Of a stretch of 64,000 bases of DNA, positions 48,482 to 58,023 are shown piece by piece. Origin of the DNA: Steroidobacter gossypii (GTDB taxonomy: Bacteria; Pseudomonadota; Gammaproteobacteria; Steroidobacterales; Steroidobacteraceae); NCBI RefSeq assembly GCF_016801985.1, contig NZ_JAEVLS010000001.1:744001-808000 (forward strand), given 5' to 3'. Position 1 is the stretch's first letter. Every line of letters starts with the position of its first letter. The notes under the pieces are model-generated. The model was not told the origin of the DNA. It ran no database searches and saw only the letters and a program-made list of their open reading frames with translations. A program made the position numbers and the translations under genes.

Positions 48482-48633
48482 AAGGGAGGCTAACAGAGCA
48501 CCCAGCCGAACGGCAAGCCACCTTGGGCGAACTGTTGCGACATACGCACAAGCAGGCCCGATACGCCTACAATCCGGCAGCCCGAGCGCCTTGGCGCCCA
48601 GGCCATCACACCTACTACGGAATCTCGATCGAC

Positions 48634-49641
48634 ATGAAACCGGCCATCATTTGCTTCGGTGAGGTCTTGCTACGTTTGTCGTCGCCCGGCAAAGAGCTCC
48701 TGTTGCAATCTCCACGTTTCGACGCTCACATCGGTGGCGCCGAAGCCAACGTTGCCGTTTCTCTATATAAATTCGGTCACCGCACCCGTGTCGTGAGCTC
48801 CCTCCCAGATTCAACACTGGGCAGGGCTTGCGCCGACGAGTTGAGACGTCATGGCGTCGACACCGACGCGATCAATTTTTGTGACGGCCGTATGGGAATG
48901 TACTTCCTGACTCATGGCGCAGGTCATCGGCCGGCCGAGGTTCTCTACGATCGTGCCAACTCTGCCTTCGCCATCGCGCCTCCCTCCTGTTACGACTGGG
49001 CTTCACTTCTAAAAGATGCTCGCTGGCTGCATGTCTCGGGCATCACGCCTGCCGTCAGCAGCACGACCGCGGAAGCGGCGTCGCAAGCGATGCAAGCGGC
49101 TCGCAAGGCCGGTGTACAGATTTCTTTCGACTGCAACTTCCGCGCGCGGCTGTGGGGCTCGCGCTCACCGGAAGCGCCGCAACTGTTGACACGTCTATGC
49201 GAACAGGCCGACGTGATCTTCGGTGACGATCGCGACATCGGCTTCATGCTGGGCTTCAAAGCCACGCAACAAGATGCGCGGCGTGAGGCTGCCGATCTGG
49301 CCTTCAAGTCTTTCAAGCATCTTCGTTATATCGTTTGCACCGAGCGCGCCCGCTCCAGCGTCGATGTTCAGCAGCTCACTGGATTGCTGTTCGACTCGAA
49401 GAACACCTACACCAGCCGCTCCTACCCTCTGCACAGCATCGTCGATCGCATCGGCGGTGGCGATGCCTTTGCGGCCGGCGTTCTGCATGGCTTGCTGACC
49501 GGGATGACGCCGCAGGCCGCCATCGATTTTGGCGCGGCCGCCGGCTGTCTGAAGCATTCCATTCCGGGCGATTTCAATCTGCTCGGCGTGGCGGACGTGG
49601 AGTTGTTGCTGTCCGAGAAAGGCGGCGACGTGCGACGATAA
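48634..49641 (+). CDS. kdgK: 2-dehydro-3-deoxygluconate kinase (PfkB family)
   Basis: 335 residues, PfkB carbohydrate kinase. AIICFGEVLLRLSSPGKELLLQ, the sugar loop FDAHIGGAEANVAVSLYKFG, ISFDCNFRARLW, DVIFGDDRDIGFMLG and the catalytic signature DRIGGGDAFAAGVLHGLL with Asp277 are all present. N-terminal and DCNFR segments resemble KdgK, which phosphorylates 2-keto-3-deoxygluconate, the meeting point of the UxaA and KduD branches. ATG 48634 matches the family start; the frame is open upstream but without domain. It is divergent from the TonB receptor with two operators between them. The aldolase Eda is not in the window. Confidence 0.9.
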   Translation: MKPAIICFGEVLLRLSSPGKELLLQSPRFDAHIGGAEANVAVSLYKFGHRTRVVSSLPDSTLGRACADELRRHGVDTDAINFCDGRMGMYFLTHGAGHRPAEVLYDRANSAFAIAPPSCYDWASLLKDARWLHVSGITPAVSSTTAEAASQAMQAARKAGVQISFDCNFRARLWGSRSPEAPQLLTRLCEQADVIFGDDRDIGFMLGFKATQQDARREAADLAFKSFKHLRYIVCTERARSSVDVQQLTGLLFDSKNTYTSRSYPLHSIVDRIGGGDAFAAGVLHGLLTGMTPQAAIDFGAAAGCLKHSIPGDFNLLGVADVELLLSEKGGDVRR

Positions 49642-49755
49642 AAACTCGGGATCGGGCATCCTGCCACGACCCTCGTGCGAGTCGGCAATATGCGCGACTT
49701 TCGCCGATCGCTCGTCCCCTTGGGGATGAGGTACTTCCATGTACCCTTGATCGAT

Positions 49756-49795
49756 GTCAGCGCCGTCCGCAGGCTCCTTTGCGGGCGGCGCTGAC
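49756..49795. terminator. Long GC-rich hairpin after kdgK
   Basis: GTCAGCGCCG pairs perfectly with CGGCGCTGAC, extended by CCGCA/TGCGG around a short loop, 115 bases past the kdgK stop and 90 before the aldehyde dehydrogenase. No U-run follows. It suggests kdgK and the dehydrogenase are separated by at least partial termination. The rest of the 243-base gap shows nothing clear. Confidence 0.5.
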
Positions 49796-49884
49796 GTATC
49801 ATTGTGGTCCCTTTGCACCGCGCCCCGGCGCTATTTTCAGCGCTGTTCTGGTGTGCGGATCGCGCCCACTTGGCGGAGGACGAC

Positions 49885-51315
49885 ATGTACGAGTTCAAGC
49901 GGTTCTACATCGACGGCGCCTGGGTCACCCCGCCGGGCCGTAAAGAGCTGGCGGTGATCAATCCGGCCACCGAACAGGAAGTCGGCAGGATCATGCTCGG
50001 CACCGCCGAGGATGTGGACGTTGCCGTGAAGGCGGCGCGCGCCGCGTTCGAAACCTACTCCCAGACCTCGCGTGAAGAACGAGTCGCGCTGCTGGAGCGA
50101 ATCATCAAGGTGTACCAGGCGCGCATGAAGGATGTGGCGCTGGCCATTTCCGATGAAATGGGCGCGCCGATGAAGTTCGCGCTGAACGCGCAAGCCGGCA
50201 GCGGCCTCGGTCATTTTACGGCTACGCTGGCGGCGCTCAAGGAGTTTGAGTTCGAGGAAAGCCTCGGCACCACCATGATCCGCCGCGAGCCCGTGGGCGT
50301 GTGCGGTCTGATCACTCCGTGGAACTGGCCGCTCAATCAGATTGGCTGCAAGGTCGCGCCCGCGCTCGCCGCGGGTTGCACCATGGTGCTCAAGCCCAGC
50401 GAAGTTGCGCCGCTCAGCGCACATTTATTTGCTGAGATCTTGCATGAGGCCGGCGTGCCGAAGGGCGTATTCAACATGATCGATGGCGATGGCCCGACGG
50501 TGGGCGAAGCGCTATCGCGTCATCCCGACATCGACATGATGTCGTTCACCGGCTCCACGCGCGCCGGCATCCAAGTGGCGAAGGCCGCCGCCGATACGGT
50601 GAAGCGCGTGTCGCAGGAGCTCGGCGGCAAGTCGGCAAACATCATTCTCGAAGATGCCGACTTGAACGCCGCGGTGAAGAGCGGCGTGCTCTCCATGATG
50701 TCCAACACCGGCCAGTCGTGTAACGCGCCTTCGCGCATGCTGGTGCCGAAGAAGCTGTACGAGGAGGCAGTGAATATCGCCAAGGCGGTCGCTGCCAAAC
50801 CCGTGGTGGGCGATCCGAAAAAGGACGGCGTCACCATGGGGCCCGTGGCCAACAAGACCCAGTTCGAAAAGATTCAGCGCTTGTTACAAACTGGCATCGA
50901 CGAAGGCGCCACGGTGGTCGTCGGCGGACCGGGCCGGCCGGACGGCATCGACAGGGGCTACTTCATCAAGCCCACCGTGTTCGCGAACGTAAACAACTCC
51001 ATGACCATTGCGCGCGAAGAAATCTTCGGGCCGGTGCTGGTGATGATTCCGTACGAAACCGAAGAGGAAGCCATCCGGATCGCCAACGACACGGTGTATG
51101 GATTGTCCGGCTATGTGTATTCGGGCGACATCGAGCATGCTCGCAAAGTGGCGCGCAGGCTGCGGACCGGCATGGTGCATTTGAACGGCGCCTCCACTGA
51201 CGTGAATGCGCCCTTCGGCGGTTACAAACAATCCGGTAACGGCCGCGAATGGGGCAAGGAAGGTCTGAAGGAGTTCCTGGAGGTCAAGGCCGTGATGGGT
51301 TATTCGGCCGCCTGA
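49885..51315 (+). CDS. NAD(P)-dependent aldehyde dehydrogenase
   Basis: 476 residues. Canonical ALDH motifs: PWNWPLNQIGCKVAPALAAG, FTGSTRAGIQVA, catalytic Glu245 in QELGGKSAN, nucleophile Cys279 in NTGQSCNAPSRM, EEIFGPVL and PFGGYKQSGNGRE. ATG 49885 has GGAGGA about 6 bases upstream, an unusually good site here. The substrate is not fixed by sequence; the motif layout is like general aldehyde dehydrogenases acting on small aldehydes. Its place after kdgK suggests a link to sugar breakdown, but no operator or coupling proves it. Confidence 0.93.
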   Translation: MYEFKRFYIDGAWVTPPGRKELAVINPATEQEVGRIMLGTAEDVDVAVKAARAAFETYSQTSREERVALLERIIKVYQARMKDVALAISDEMGAPMKFALNAQAGSGLGHFTATLAALKEFEFEESLGTTMIRREPVGVCGLITPWNWPLNQIGCKVAPALAAGCTMVLKPSEVAPLSAHLFAEILHEAGVPKGVFNMIDGDGPTVGEALSRHPDIDMMSFTGSTRAGIQVAKAAADTVKRVSQELGGKSANIILEDADLNAAVKSGVLSMMSNTGQSCNAPSRMLVPKKLYEEAVNIAKAVAAKPVVGDPKKDGVTMGPVANKTQFEKIQRLLQTGIDEGATVVVGGPGRPDGIDRGYFIKPTVFANVNNSMTIAREEIFGPVLVMIPYETEEEAIRIANDTVYGLSGYVYSGDIEHARKVARRLRTGMVHLNGASTDVNAPFGGYKQSGNGREWGKEGLKEFLEVKAVMGYSAA

Positions 51316-51333
51316 CCGCGCTGCCAGCCCGCC

Positions 51334-52023
51334 TTAGGGCATGGGCCCGTGATCCGGATTGGGCGCCGGCGCGGGCCCGGTGCGGCGATCGAAGAAGCGC
51401 ACCACTTTCATGCCGGCCAGCTCCGAATTGCCGCTCCATTTCATGTAGTACTCGAGCTGGCCGTTCTTGGTCACGCGGAATTTTTCCAGGCCGCGCGGGC
51501 CGCGATTCACACGGCGTTCGATGACGAACCATTCCCCGTCCCAACCCACCTCCGAATCGGCGAGCTGTCCTTCCGGCATCGACACCTGGGTGTGACTGCC
51601 CGCCTCGACGCGACGGGACTCGACCGTCGACACGAATTCGAAACGCGTCGGGCCCAGCTGCTTGATTTCCAGCGTCGGGCTCACCGCCAGCATGCGGTAC
51701 AGATTCTCCTGCTGCCTTCTTTGCCACGGCCGAGGACCCCGACGGCCGGCCTCGGACGGTGACGCATCCACATCGATGGGCGGCGGCATGCCGGCGGGGC
51801 GAGCGCCTTCCACACGACGCCGCATGCGTTCGAAGCGCTCCCACTCTTTCGCTTGGCGTTCCGCCAGCATGGCTTCCGGATCGTCGCTGCTCTGCGTGTT
51901 CAGCACCCAAAACCGTGCCAGTTCGACCGGCCGCTTCGGCGTGGCGTCGAAGTCCGCCAGCGCGAGTGCGGACCAGAGACACAATACGAAGACGGAAACA
52001 GCGCGGTGGAGCAAGGGCTTCAC
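51334..52023 (-). CDS. Exported protein of unknown function
   Basis: 229 residues with a signal peptide (LLHRAVSVFVLCLWSALALA). It has a helical, charged stretch near 55-75, an Arg/Pro-rich linker, and a beta-rich C-terminal half (TRFEFVSTVESRRVEAGSHTQVSMPEGQ, GWDGEWFVIERRVNRGPRGLEKFRVTKNGQLEY) that reads as a single compact domain. No family was recognised. The GTG start at 52023 lacks a strong ribosome-binding site. It is convergent with the aldehyde dehydrogenase (18-base gap) and lies downstream of the dehydrogenase-cytochrome gene on the same strand. Confidence 0.65.
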   Translation of the reverse strand: MKPLLHRAVSVFVLCLWSALALADFDATPKRPVELARFWVLNTQSSDDPEAMLAERQAKEWERFERMRRRVEGARPAGMPPPIDVDASPSEAGRRGPRPWQRRQQENLYRMLAVSPTLEIKQLGPTRFEFVSTVESRRVEAGSHTQVSMPEGQLADSEVGWDGEWFVIERRVNRGPRGLEKFRVTKNGQLEYYMKWSGNSELAGMKVVRFFDRRTGPAPAPNPDHGPMP

Positions 52024-52135
52024 TGTGGGTGGCGTTATGAAATACAGGCAAACGGGCCGCTGCGACCCAGCTTAAAGACTGCCTCCCCATGGGGCAACCC
52101 TTGCATTCCAACGCGCCTTCGAGTCTTGCCCGTCG

Positions 52136-54133
52136 TTATTTCGCCGCGGACATGCCTCGCTTGTCGATCGGCTCGCTCCGTTGCAGATACTCGATGATGG
52201 CCTTGCGGTGCTCGGGGTCGGCTACGCCTGGGACCGCCATCGTCGTGCCGGGCACTGCGGTTTGTGGTTGCGCCAGGAAGCGATCTAGAGTGGCCGCGTC
52301 CCAGGTTCCGCTCTGAGCGCGCAGCGCCGGTGAGTATTCGTCGAAGCCCTTGGCCTGGGCCACCTGCCGGCCCACCACGCCGAACAGATCGGGACCGAGC
52401 CGATGTGACATGCCGTCGCCGATGGTATGACAGCCCAGGCATTGCGTGGCGAACAAGCCGGCGCCATTCAATGTCGTCGCCGGCTCCAGCGTGGTGAACG
52501 TCCAGTCGTCGCTCCAGATCAGGATGCGACCGTCCGGCAGTTGCAGAATGTCACGCACCCGTTTGTCGAGGCCGATCGGCTCCTGCAGAACGACGCGATC
52601 CTCGGCGAGCACCACCCGATACAACGAACGGCTCGACAGCGAGCCCACCAGCAGATTGTCGGCCCAGATCGGAAACAGCTCGCCATTCAACACTGTGACA
52701 TCGGACACGCCAGGACTGGGCAGCCACGACAGGATGGGTTCGGGATAACCCGTGTGCCGCCCCTGATGCTGGCTGAGCGGCCACACGGTCGAGCCATAGT
52801 CGGTGCCGTAAGTCACATTGGGCCAACCGTAGTTGGCATGCTCTTGTAACAAGTTGATCTCGTCGCCCCCTTGCGCACCGTGTTCCGCCAGCCACACCTT
52901 GCCGTCGCGTGTGCGCGTAATGCCTTGCGGATTGCGATGACCCAGCGTGTAGACGCTGTGCTTGCCGGTCGCCAGATCGATCAGGACGGTCTTGCCGTAG
53001 TGTGCGGCGGGATCCTGCGCGAACGCCTGGTTGGACTCGATGCCGGAAAAGCCGAAGTCGCCCAAGGTGAGCAGCATCTTGCGGTCTTCCAGCAGCAGCA
53101 TCCGGCCGCCGATCTCCTCGCCCTGGAACGGATTCTTGCCGCGCTTACGATTCTCGCCGGTGAGCGGGATGCACGGCGTGCTTTCAAACAGAGTGGACCA
53201 CTGCGCATTCGCGATGCCCTGCTGCAGATCGTTCAGCGGCGTCGTCAGCTGCGACACCCTGACGACGAAACATTGTTCCTGCGCCTTCCAATAATGATGA
53301 GACGCCAGGATGCGAACATTGTCGCCCTCCGTCACCGCGGCAACATCGGCAACGCGGAAGCGCCACGTCTGCACTTTGGGCGCGCCATGAGCGCGCCAGT
53401 CCGCCGTGCGCGTCGGCTGTCGCGACGATCCGCCGAAAGCCTTGGCGAACTCCTCTCGATTGGCCGGCACGCGCGTGGCGAGCTCCTGAATCTTGAAGCC
53501 GTTCGTATCCGACGGCGCGTCGATTAGATATAAACGTCCATCGCCGTTACCGAACAGGACGCGATCGCCAAGCAGCGTAAGACCGCCACCACGGGTTTCA
53601 GGAGGGGGAATCCACCCTTCTCTGATGGTGGCGCGCAGTGGATAGAACGCCGTCGATAGATACATCTCCCGCGTGGTGGGCTGACCTGCCGACGAGGCTT
53701 CCAGTTGCGAGAAGCCGTACGCGCTCACCACGCCGGTGAGCACCACGACCGCCGCGATGGGCAGCCGTCGCAACCCGATAGGACTGATGGCCAACGGCAC
53801 GATCAGGGCGATGGCGATGACCAGAGGAATCAGCAAATAGCGGGGCAACGCCACGGACAACGCCGCGGCGCCGATCAGAAACAGGCTCAACACCGCGAAC
53901 GAGCGAACCAGCGAACGGCCGGCGGTGCGCCAGCTGGCGGCACGATCCATCAGCAAGGACAGCAGACAGGCCGCGCCGAAGGCGCCAAGACAGACCAGCA
54001 GCGCGAGTTTTTGCTGCCGCCCCAAAGCTCCCCACAACTCGGCGTATTTCAGTACGGGCAACAGCAGCAGGAGCAACGCGCCGCAGGCGTACCAGGCCAG
54101 GCGCTGCCACAACGGTGGGTGCGCATCGTTCAA
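52136..54133 (-). CDS. Membrane-anchored PQQ-type glucose/sorbosone dehydrogenase fused to cytochrome c
   Basis: 665 residues in three parts. Residues about 12-145 hold five predicted membrane helices (e.g. LAWYACGALLLLLLPVLKY, LLIPLVIAIALIVPLAISP). Residues about 170-555 form a beta-propeller of the glucose/sorbosone dehydrogenase family (GGRMLLLEDRKMLLTLGDFGF, GKTVLIDLATGKHSVYTLGHRNPQGIT, WLAEHGAQGGDEINLL, NYGWPNVTYG). The end is a class I cytochrome c with CLGCH at 565-569 and a probable axial methionine in PGTTMAVPG. Such an enzyme could oxidise a sugar in the periplasm and pass electrons to its own haem. The start is TTG 54133 with GGACGGG 7 bases upstream; no in-frame ATG precedes the first helix. 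No pqq genes lie here. Confidence 0.88.
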   Translation of the reverse strand: MNDAHPPLWQRLAWYACGALLLLLLPVLKYAELWGALGRQQKLALLVCLGAFGAACLLSLLMDRAASWRTAGRSLVRSFAVLSLFLIGAAALSVALPRYLLIPLVIAIALIVPLAISPIGLRRLPIAAVVVLTGVVSAYGFSQLEASSAGQPTTREMYLSTAFYPLRATIREGWIPPPETRGGGLTLLGDRVLFGNGDGRLYLIDAPSDTNGFKIQELATRVPANREEFAKAFGGSSRQPTRTADWRAHGAPKVQTWRFRVADVAAVTEGDNVRILASHHYWKAQEQCFVVRVSQLTTPLNDLQQGIANAQWSTLFESTPCIPLTGENRKRGKNPFQGEEIGGRMLLLEDRKMLLTLGDFGFSGIESNQAFAQDPAAHYGKTVLIDLATGKHSVYTLGHRNPQGITRTRDGKVWLAEHGAQGGDEINLLQEHANYGWPNVTYGTDYGSTVWPLSQHQGRHTGYPEPILSWLPSPGVSDVTVLNGELFPIWADNLLVGSLSSRSLYRVVLAEDRVVLQEPIGLDKRVRDILQLPDGRILIWSDDWTFTTLEPATTLNGAGLFATQCLGCHTIGDGMSHRLGPDLFGVVGRQVAQAKGFDEYSPALRAQSGTWDAATLDRFLAQPQTAVPGTTMAVPGVADPEHRKAIIEYLQRSEPIDKRGMSAAK

Positions 54134-54193
54134 AATCGAACCCGTCCTCGCTTGTTATCGAACTAAGGCGTGTAACGCGAGCAGTGGGTCTTG

Positions 54194-54227
54194 GGATCCC
54201 CGCGATTGAAAATTATCACGGGGATCC
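54194..54227. terminator. Hairpin between the TonB receptor and the dehydrogenase-cytochrome gene
   Basis: GGATCCCCG and CGGGGATCC form a perfect 9-bp stem around a 16-base AT-rich loop, 49 bases past the TonB receptor stop on the minus strand. There is no U-run. It may limit read-through from the receptor into the next gene. Confidence 0.4.
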
Positions 54228-54275
54228 GGCGGCGGGCTTAGGTATTGGCCGCGTCCCTGCGGCCGCGAGGTGAGC

Positions 54276-56924
54276 TCAACGCATCTTCCAATCCAGCATC
54301 AGGCCGACGGTGCGTGGGCGGATGATGAAGTCCTGCACGCCCAGGCCGAAGTCGCCATAGCCGAAGGTGACGCCGCGCTTGTCCGTCAGGTTGTTCACGA
54401 AGGCCGTGACGCCGACGTTGGCAAAGGTCGCATTGATGCGCAGGTCGGTCTGGCCATAGCCATTGATCCGCAGATTCGGCGCCTGCAGCGACTGGGGCGC
54501 ATCCGAGAGGTAACGATGCGCCAGCGTGATGGTCGGCTCCGCTGCATACGGCAGGCGCGCCGTCGCCATCGCCGACACCTGCCACTCGGACGCGCCGGGC
54601 AGTTGCTGGCCGTCGCGCAGGATGACATTGGGTGTGGTGACGACCGTGCCATCCGGCAGCGTGGTGCTGGTGGTGCTGATGACGGTCTGGGTCAGTTGAG
54701 CATCCAGATGCGTGATGTTCAGTGACAGATCGAACGCGTCGGTCACACGCCACAGTCCGCTGAACTCCTGACCGACATTGCGCGCCTTACCCGCGTTGGT
54801 GCCGTAAGTCACATTGTCCGGCCGGTACAGGCGCACCTGCAGATCGCTCCAGTCGATCAGGAACACCGTGAAGTCGGTCTGTACGCGCCGATCGAAGAAG
54901 CTGCTGCGCATGCCGAGCTCATAATTCCACAGCGAGTCGGTCTCCCAGCCGCTCGGCGTATCGAAGCCTTCCAGCGGGAAAATCGTGTTGGGATTGCCGA
55001 AGCGATAACCCTTCGACGCCAGTGCGTAGATCATCAGATCATCATCCCGGCGCCAGGCCAGAGAGATCTTCGGCGCGAACCCATCTTCTGTTTGATGACC
55101 GCGCGGCAACTGCAGGGAACCGGGATAGAACACACCGGAGTACAACGCGCGGCTGGTGACTTCGGTATCGAACCAGCGGCCGCCGAAAGTCACCGTCCAG
55201 TGGTCGCTGAAGCGGTAGTTTGCTTCGCCGAACACCGCCTTTTCGTTGCCGTCCGTTCTGCCGACGCCCCAATAGAACGTATCGCCACGCAGATCGGCCA
55301 GATCCCGATGCACCGACAGGATGTCGAACGCACCCTCGGAAGAGAGATAGTCCCTGAAGGTCTTGTCGGTGGATGTCCCCATCACACCGATCAGATAGTC
55401 GAACTTCTCGCCTTTGGGCGAGGCCAGGCGCAACTCGTAGCTGCGGCTCTCGCTGGTGCCGGTGTCCAGATACGGGACCGGGTTCGGCAGCACTTCGCCG
55501 GGCGTGTCTTCGTCGACCGGCGCGAACACGCTGTAGAACACGGTATTGTCGGTGACCAGACGGCGTTCTTTTTCGCTGTAGCCCACCAGCGCGGTCAGCG
55601 TGGCGAAGCCGAGATCCTGATCGAGCCGCAGGCTATGCAGCTGCAGCTCGTATTCGACCGGCTCGGACACCAGTGTGTTACGGATGAACTCGCCCTGCTC
55701 CGGATAGCGATAGCCGAAGTCGGGAGTGTGATTTTTATCGTACAGACTCAGCAGCGACACCTTGGTGGCTTCGGAGGGCGTCCACACCGCGGAGAACCGC
55801 CCGCCTTTGTTGGTCTGCTCGTTGCTCGCCTTGCGACCGATGCCGATGTTGTCCAGATAGCCGGGCTCGGTGCGGTAATAGGCGACGCCACGAATCGCGA
55901 AGGTATCTCCCAACGGCACGTTGATCATGCCCTTGCCGGCGTAACCCATGTCACCATCGCCGTGATGCGTGCTGCTCGCCGACGTCTGCAGCGCTGCGTC
56001 GAAGCCCGCAGTGCTCGCTTCCCGCGCCACATAGTTGATCGCGCCGCCAAGAGCGGACGAACCGAACAACGTGCCCTGCGGACCACGCAGCACTTCCACT
56101 CGCTCCACGTCGAACGTGTCGACGTCGGGAATCGCGACAGCGTAGCCGGGCTCGGTCAGCGGGATTTCGTTGATGTAGTAACCCGTCGGGCCCTGGCCTT
56201 GATCCTTGCCGACGGAAGTACCGACACCGCGAATGATCGCGGTCGAATCACCGAGCGGGCCCGCGTTGAACACCACGCCAGGAGTGCGCGTCAGGTAATC
56301 CTGGAAGCTCTGCGCACCGATCGCTTCGAGCTGCGCACCGGACATCGCCGAGACCGAGCCGGCGATATCGCGTGCGCGTTCGGGCCGCTTGGTGGCGGTG
56401 ACGATGACTTCGTAGAGCGATTCTCCGATGCTTGCGGAGCTCGAAGCCGTGTTGCTGTTGGGATTGCCGGATGCGGCCGATGATTGCGGCTCGGCCTGCG
56501 TATTCATTTCGGCACGCGCCAGATGAATCGCCGCGCCTGCCTGCGCAGGCGCTGCTGCGCGCGAAGTCACATTCGATACGTCACGCACCAGAATGGCGTT
56601 CGAATCGGTGACTGTGTACGTCAGTCCGGTGTTGGACAGGATCCTTTTCAGTGCGTCGAGATCGCCATACTGGCCAACCACGCCGCGGCTCTGCTTACCC
56701 TGGGTCAGTTCCGGCGCGAAAAAGATCTCGCGATTGCTTTGGAACGCGAATGCTTTGAGCGCACTGCCCAGATCCTGGGCCTCGATATCGAACGCGCGCG
56801 GCTCGGAGTGTGCGGCCGTCATCGCTTGCGCCAAGCTCGGCGCACTCGCAGTCGCCAACACGCAAGCGACCATGAACTTCAGATGGCCCTTCAGATGCGG
56901 CCGGGCTGCGTGCCTGTCTTGCAT
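54276..56924 (-). CDS. TonB-dependent receptor with N-terminal STN signalling domain
   Basis: 882 residues. Signal region (about 1-34), then an STN/secretin domain (about 45-120: FDIEAQDLGSALKAFAFQSNREIFFAPEL, TGLTYTVTDSNAILVR) that contacts FecR. A Ser/Asn-rich linker precedes YEVIVTATKRPERARDIAGSVSAMSG, the plug (FQDYLTRTPGVVF, AIIRGVGTSVG, VERVEVLRGPQGTLFGSSALGGAINYV) and the barrel. It belongs to the transducer class, FecA-like. ATG 56924 has GGGGAG about 8 bases upstream. FecR and an ECF sigma lie directly upstream, so its ligand should switch on the operon. The ligand is unknown; the fused dehydrogenase gene follows. Confidence 0.93.
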   Translation of the reverse strand: MQDRHAARPHLKGHLKFMVACVLATASAPSLAQAMTAAHSEPRAFDIEAQDLGSALKAFAFQSNREIFFAPELTQGKQSRGVVGQYGDLDALKRILSNTGLTYTVTDSNAILVRDVSNVTSRAAAPAQAGAAIHLARAEMNTQAEPQSSAASGNPNSNTASSSASIGESLYEVIVTATKRPERARDIAGSVSAMSGAQLEAIGAQSFQDYLTRTPGVVFNAGPLGDSTAIIRGVGTSVGKDQGQGPTGYYINEIPLTEPGYAVAIPDVDTFDVERVEVLRGPQGTLFGSSALGGAINYVAREASTAGFDAALQTSASSTHHGDGDMGYAGKGMINVPLGDTFAIRGVAYYRTEPGYLDNIGIGRKASNEQTNKGGRFSAVWTPSEATKVSLLSLYDKNHTPDFGYRYPEQGEFIRNTLVSEPVEYELQLHSLRLDQDLGFATLTALVGYSEKERRLVTDNTVFYSVFAPVDEDTPGEVLPNPVPYLDTGTSESRSYELRLASPKGEKFDYLIGVMGTSTDKTFRDYLSSEGAFDILSVHRDLADLRGDTFYWGVGRTDGNEKAVFGEANYRFSDHWTVTFGGRWFDTEVTSRALYSGVFYPGSLQLPRGHQTEDGFAPKISLAWRRDDDLMIYALASKGYRFGNPNTIFPLEGFDTPSGWETDSLWNYELGMRSSFFDRRVQTDFTVFLIDWSDLQVRLYRPDNVTYGTNAGKARNVGQEFSGLWRVTDAFDLSLNITHLDAQLTQTVISTTSTTLPDGTVVTTPNVILRDGQQLPGASEWQVSAMATARLPYAAEPTITLAHRYLSDAPQSLQAPNLRINGYGQTDLRINATFANVGVTAFVNNLTDKRGVTFGYGDFGLGVQDFIIRPRTVGLMLDWKMR

Positions 56925-56991
56925 GAACCGTGCTCCCCATTCTGGTGTTGTGTAACCAGTAAGACGCACGGCATGACAAAAGTGTTAACGC

Positions 56992-58023
56992 TCAGTCGGC
57001 GGCCGTCAGCAGGATGCGGGAGCCGTCGCGACTCGCGATCTGCAATGGATAGTGACCGGTGACGGTTTCGACGAAGCTTTCGCTGTGGCCCGCTTTGAAT
57101 ACGCCGCTGACGCGCAGCTGACCCAGCGCCGGGTCGGCCAGCTCGATGCGCCAGGCCGAGTAACGATTGATTTCGGCGATGGCGGTGGCCAGCGTGTCGT
57201 TGTCGAAGACCACCTGTCCCTGACGCCAGCTCACCACTTTGCTCACATCGGCCTTGCGCTTTTCGACCGGCGCGTGGTCCGAAACGATCAGCGCTTCGCC
57301 GGCAATCAGCAGCTCGGGCACCGGCGGCGGGCTGATCAAACGAGCCAGTGGCGACAGTATCGGCTCGACCGAAACCTTGCCTTCGGCCAGCGTGACCTGC
57401 ACGGAGTCGCGATCGTTCAGACGAACATCGAAAGCAGTACCGAGCGCGGTCACGCGCTGATCTGCCGCTTCGACCACGAACGGCCGATTCGGATTGCTGG
57501 CGACCTGGAACCACGCCTGCCCGGCCAGCAAACGAACACTGCGTCGCTCGGGCGTGAAGCGCACTTCGATACGGCTGCTGGTGTTCAGCACGACCGAAGA
57601 GCCATCCGACAAAGTGATATTGGAACGCTCGCCGATAGCCGTGCGGAAGGCTCCGCCCTCGATCGCCTCGCGCGCCATGATTCGTGACGGCGAAGCCGGA
57701 CCATCGCGAAAGATCGGAGTAACGGCGTAACCGATGGCCACGGCAACGCCGAGGACGGCGGCGGCCATCGCGACACGAAAGTAACGCAATCGATGGGTTG
57801 CGCTCAGCGCTTCTCGGCGCAACTTCAGGACGCGATCGTCCACTGGAGCTGCCGCAAGCGACGCCCACGTTTGCTCGACCGCATCGAAAGCGGCTCTATT
57901 GCGCGGATCGGCCGCAAGCCACGCGTCGAACTCGGCACGCGTGCGTGGCGAGTCGTCCTCGTCGAGCCGACCGTGCCAGTCCGCCGCGGCGGCATACGCG
58001 TCATTCAGCAATTCCGTGCTCAT
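56992..58023 (-). CDS. FecR-type sigma-regulating membrane protein
   Basis: 343 residues. The N-terminal cytoplasmic DUF4880 part (AAAADWHGRLDEDDSPRTRAEFDAWLAADPRNRAAFD), one transmembrane helix (about 80-103, FRVAMAAAVLGVAVAIGYAV) and the FecR domain (RTAIGERSNITLSDGSSVVLNTSSR, VRLLAGQAWFQVASN) are clear, with a C-terminal STN-like segment (WRIELADPALGQLRVSGVF). FecR carries the signal from the receptor's STN domain to the sigma factor. It overlaps the sigma gene by 4 bases. Confidence 0.94.
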   Translation of the reverse strand: MSTELLNDAYAAAADWHGRLDEDDSPRTRAEFDAWLAADPRNRAAFDAVEQTWASLAAAPVDDRVLKLRREALSATHRLRYFRVAMAAAVLGVAVAIGYAVTPIFRDGPASPSRIMAREAIEGGAFRTAIGERSNITLSDGSSVVLNTSSRIEVRFTPERRSVRLLAGQAWFQVASNPNRPFVVEAADQRVTALGTAFDVRLNDRDSVQVTLAEGKVSVEPILSPLARLISPPPVPELLIAGEALIVSDHAPVEKRKADVSKVVSWRQGQVVFDNDTLATAIAEINRYSAWRIELADPALGQLRVSGVFKAGHSESFVETVTGHYPLQIASRDGSRILLTAAD

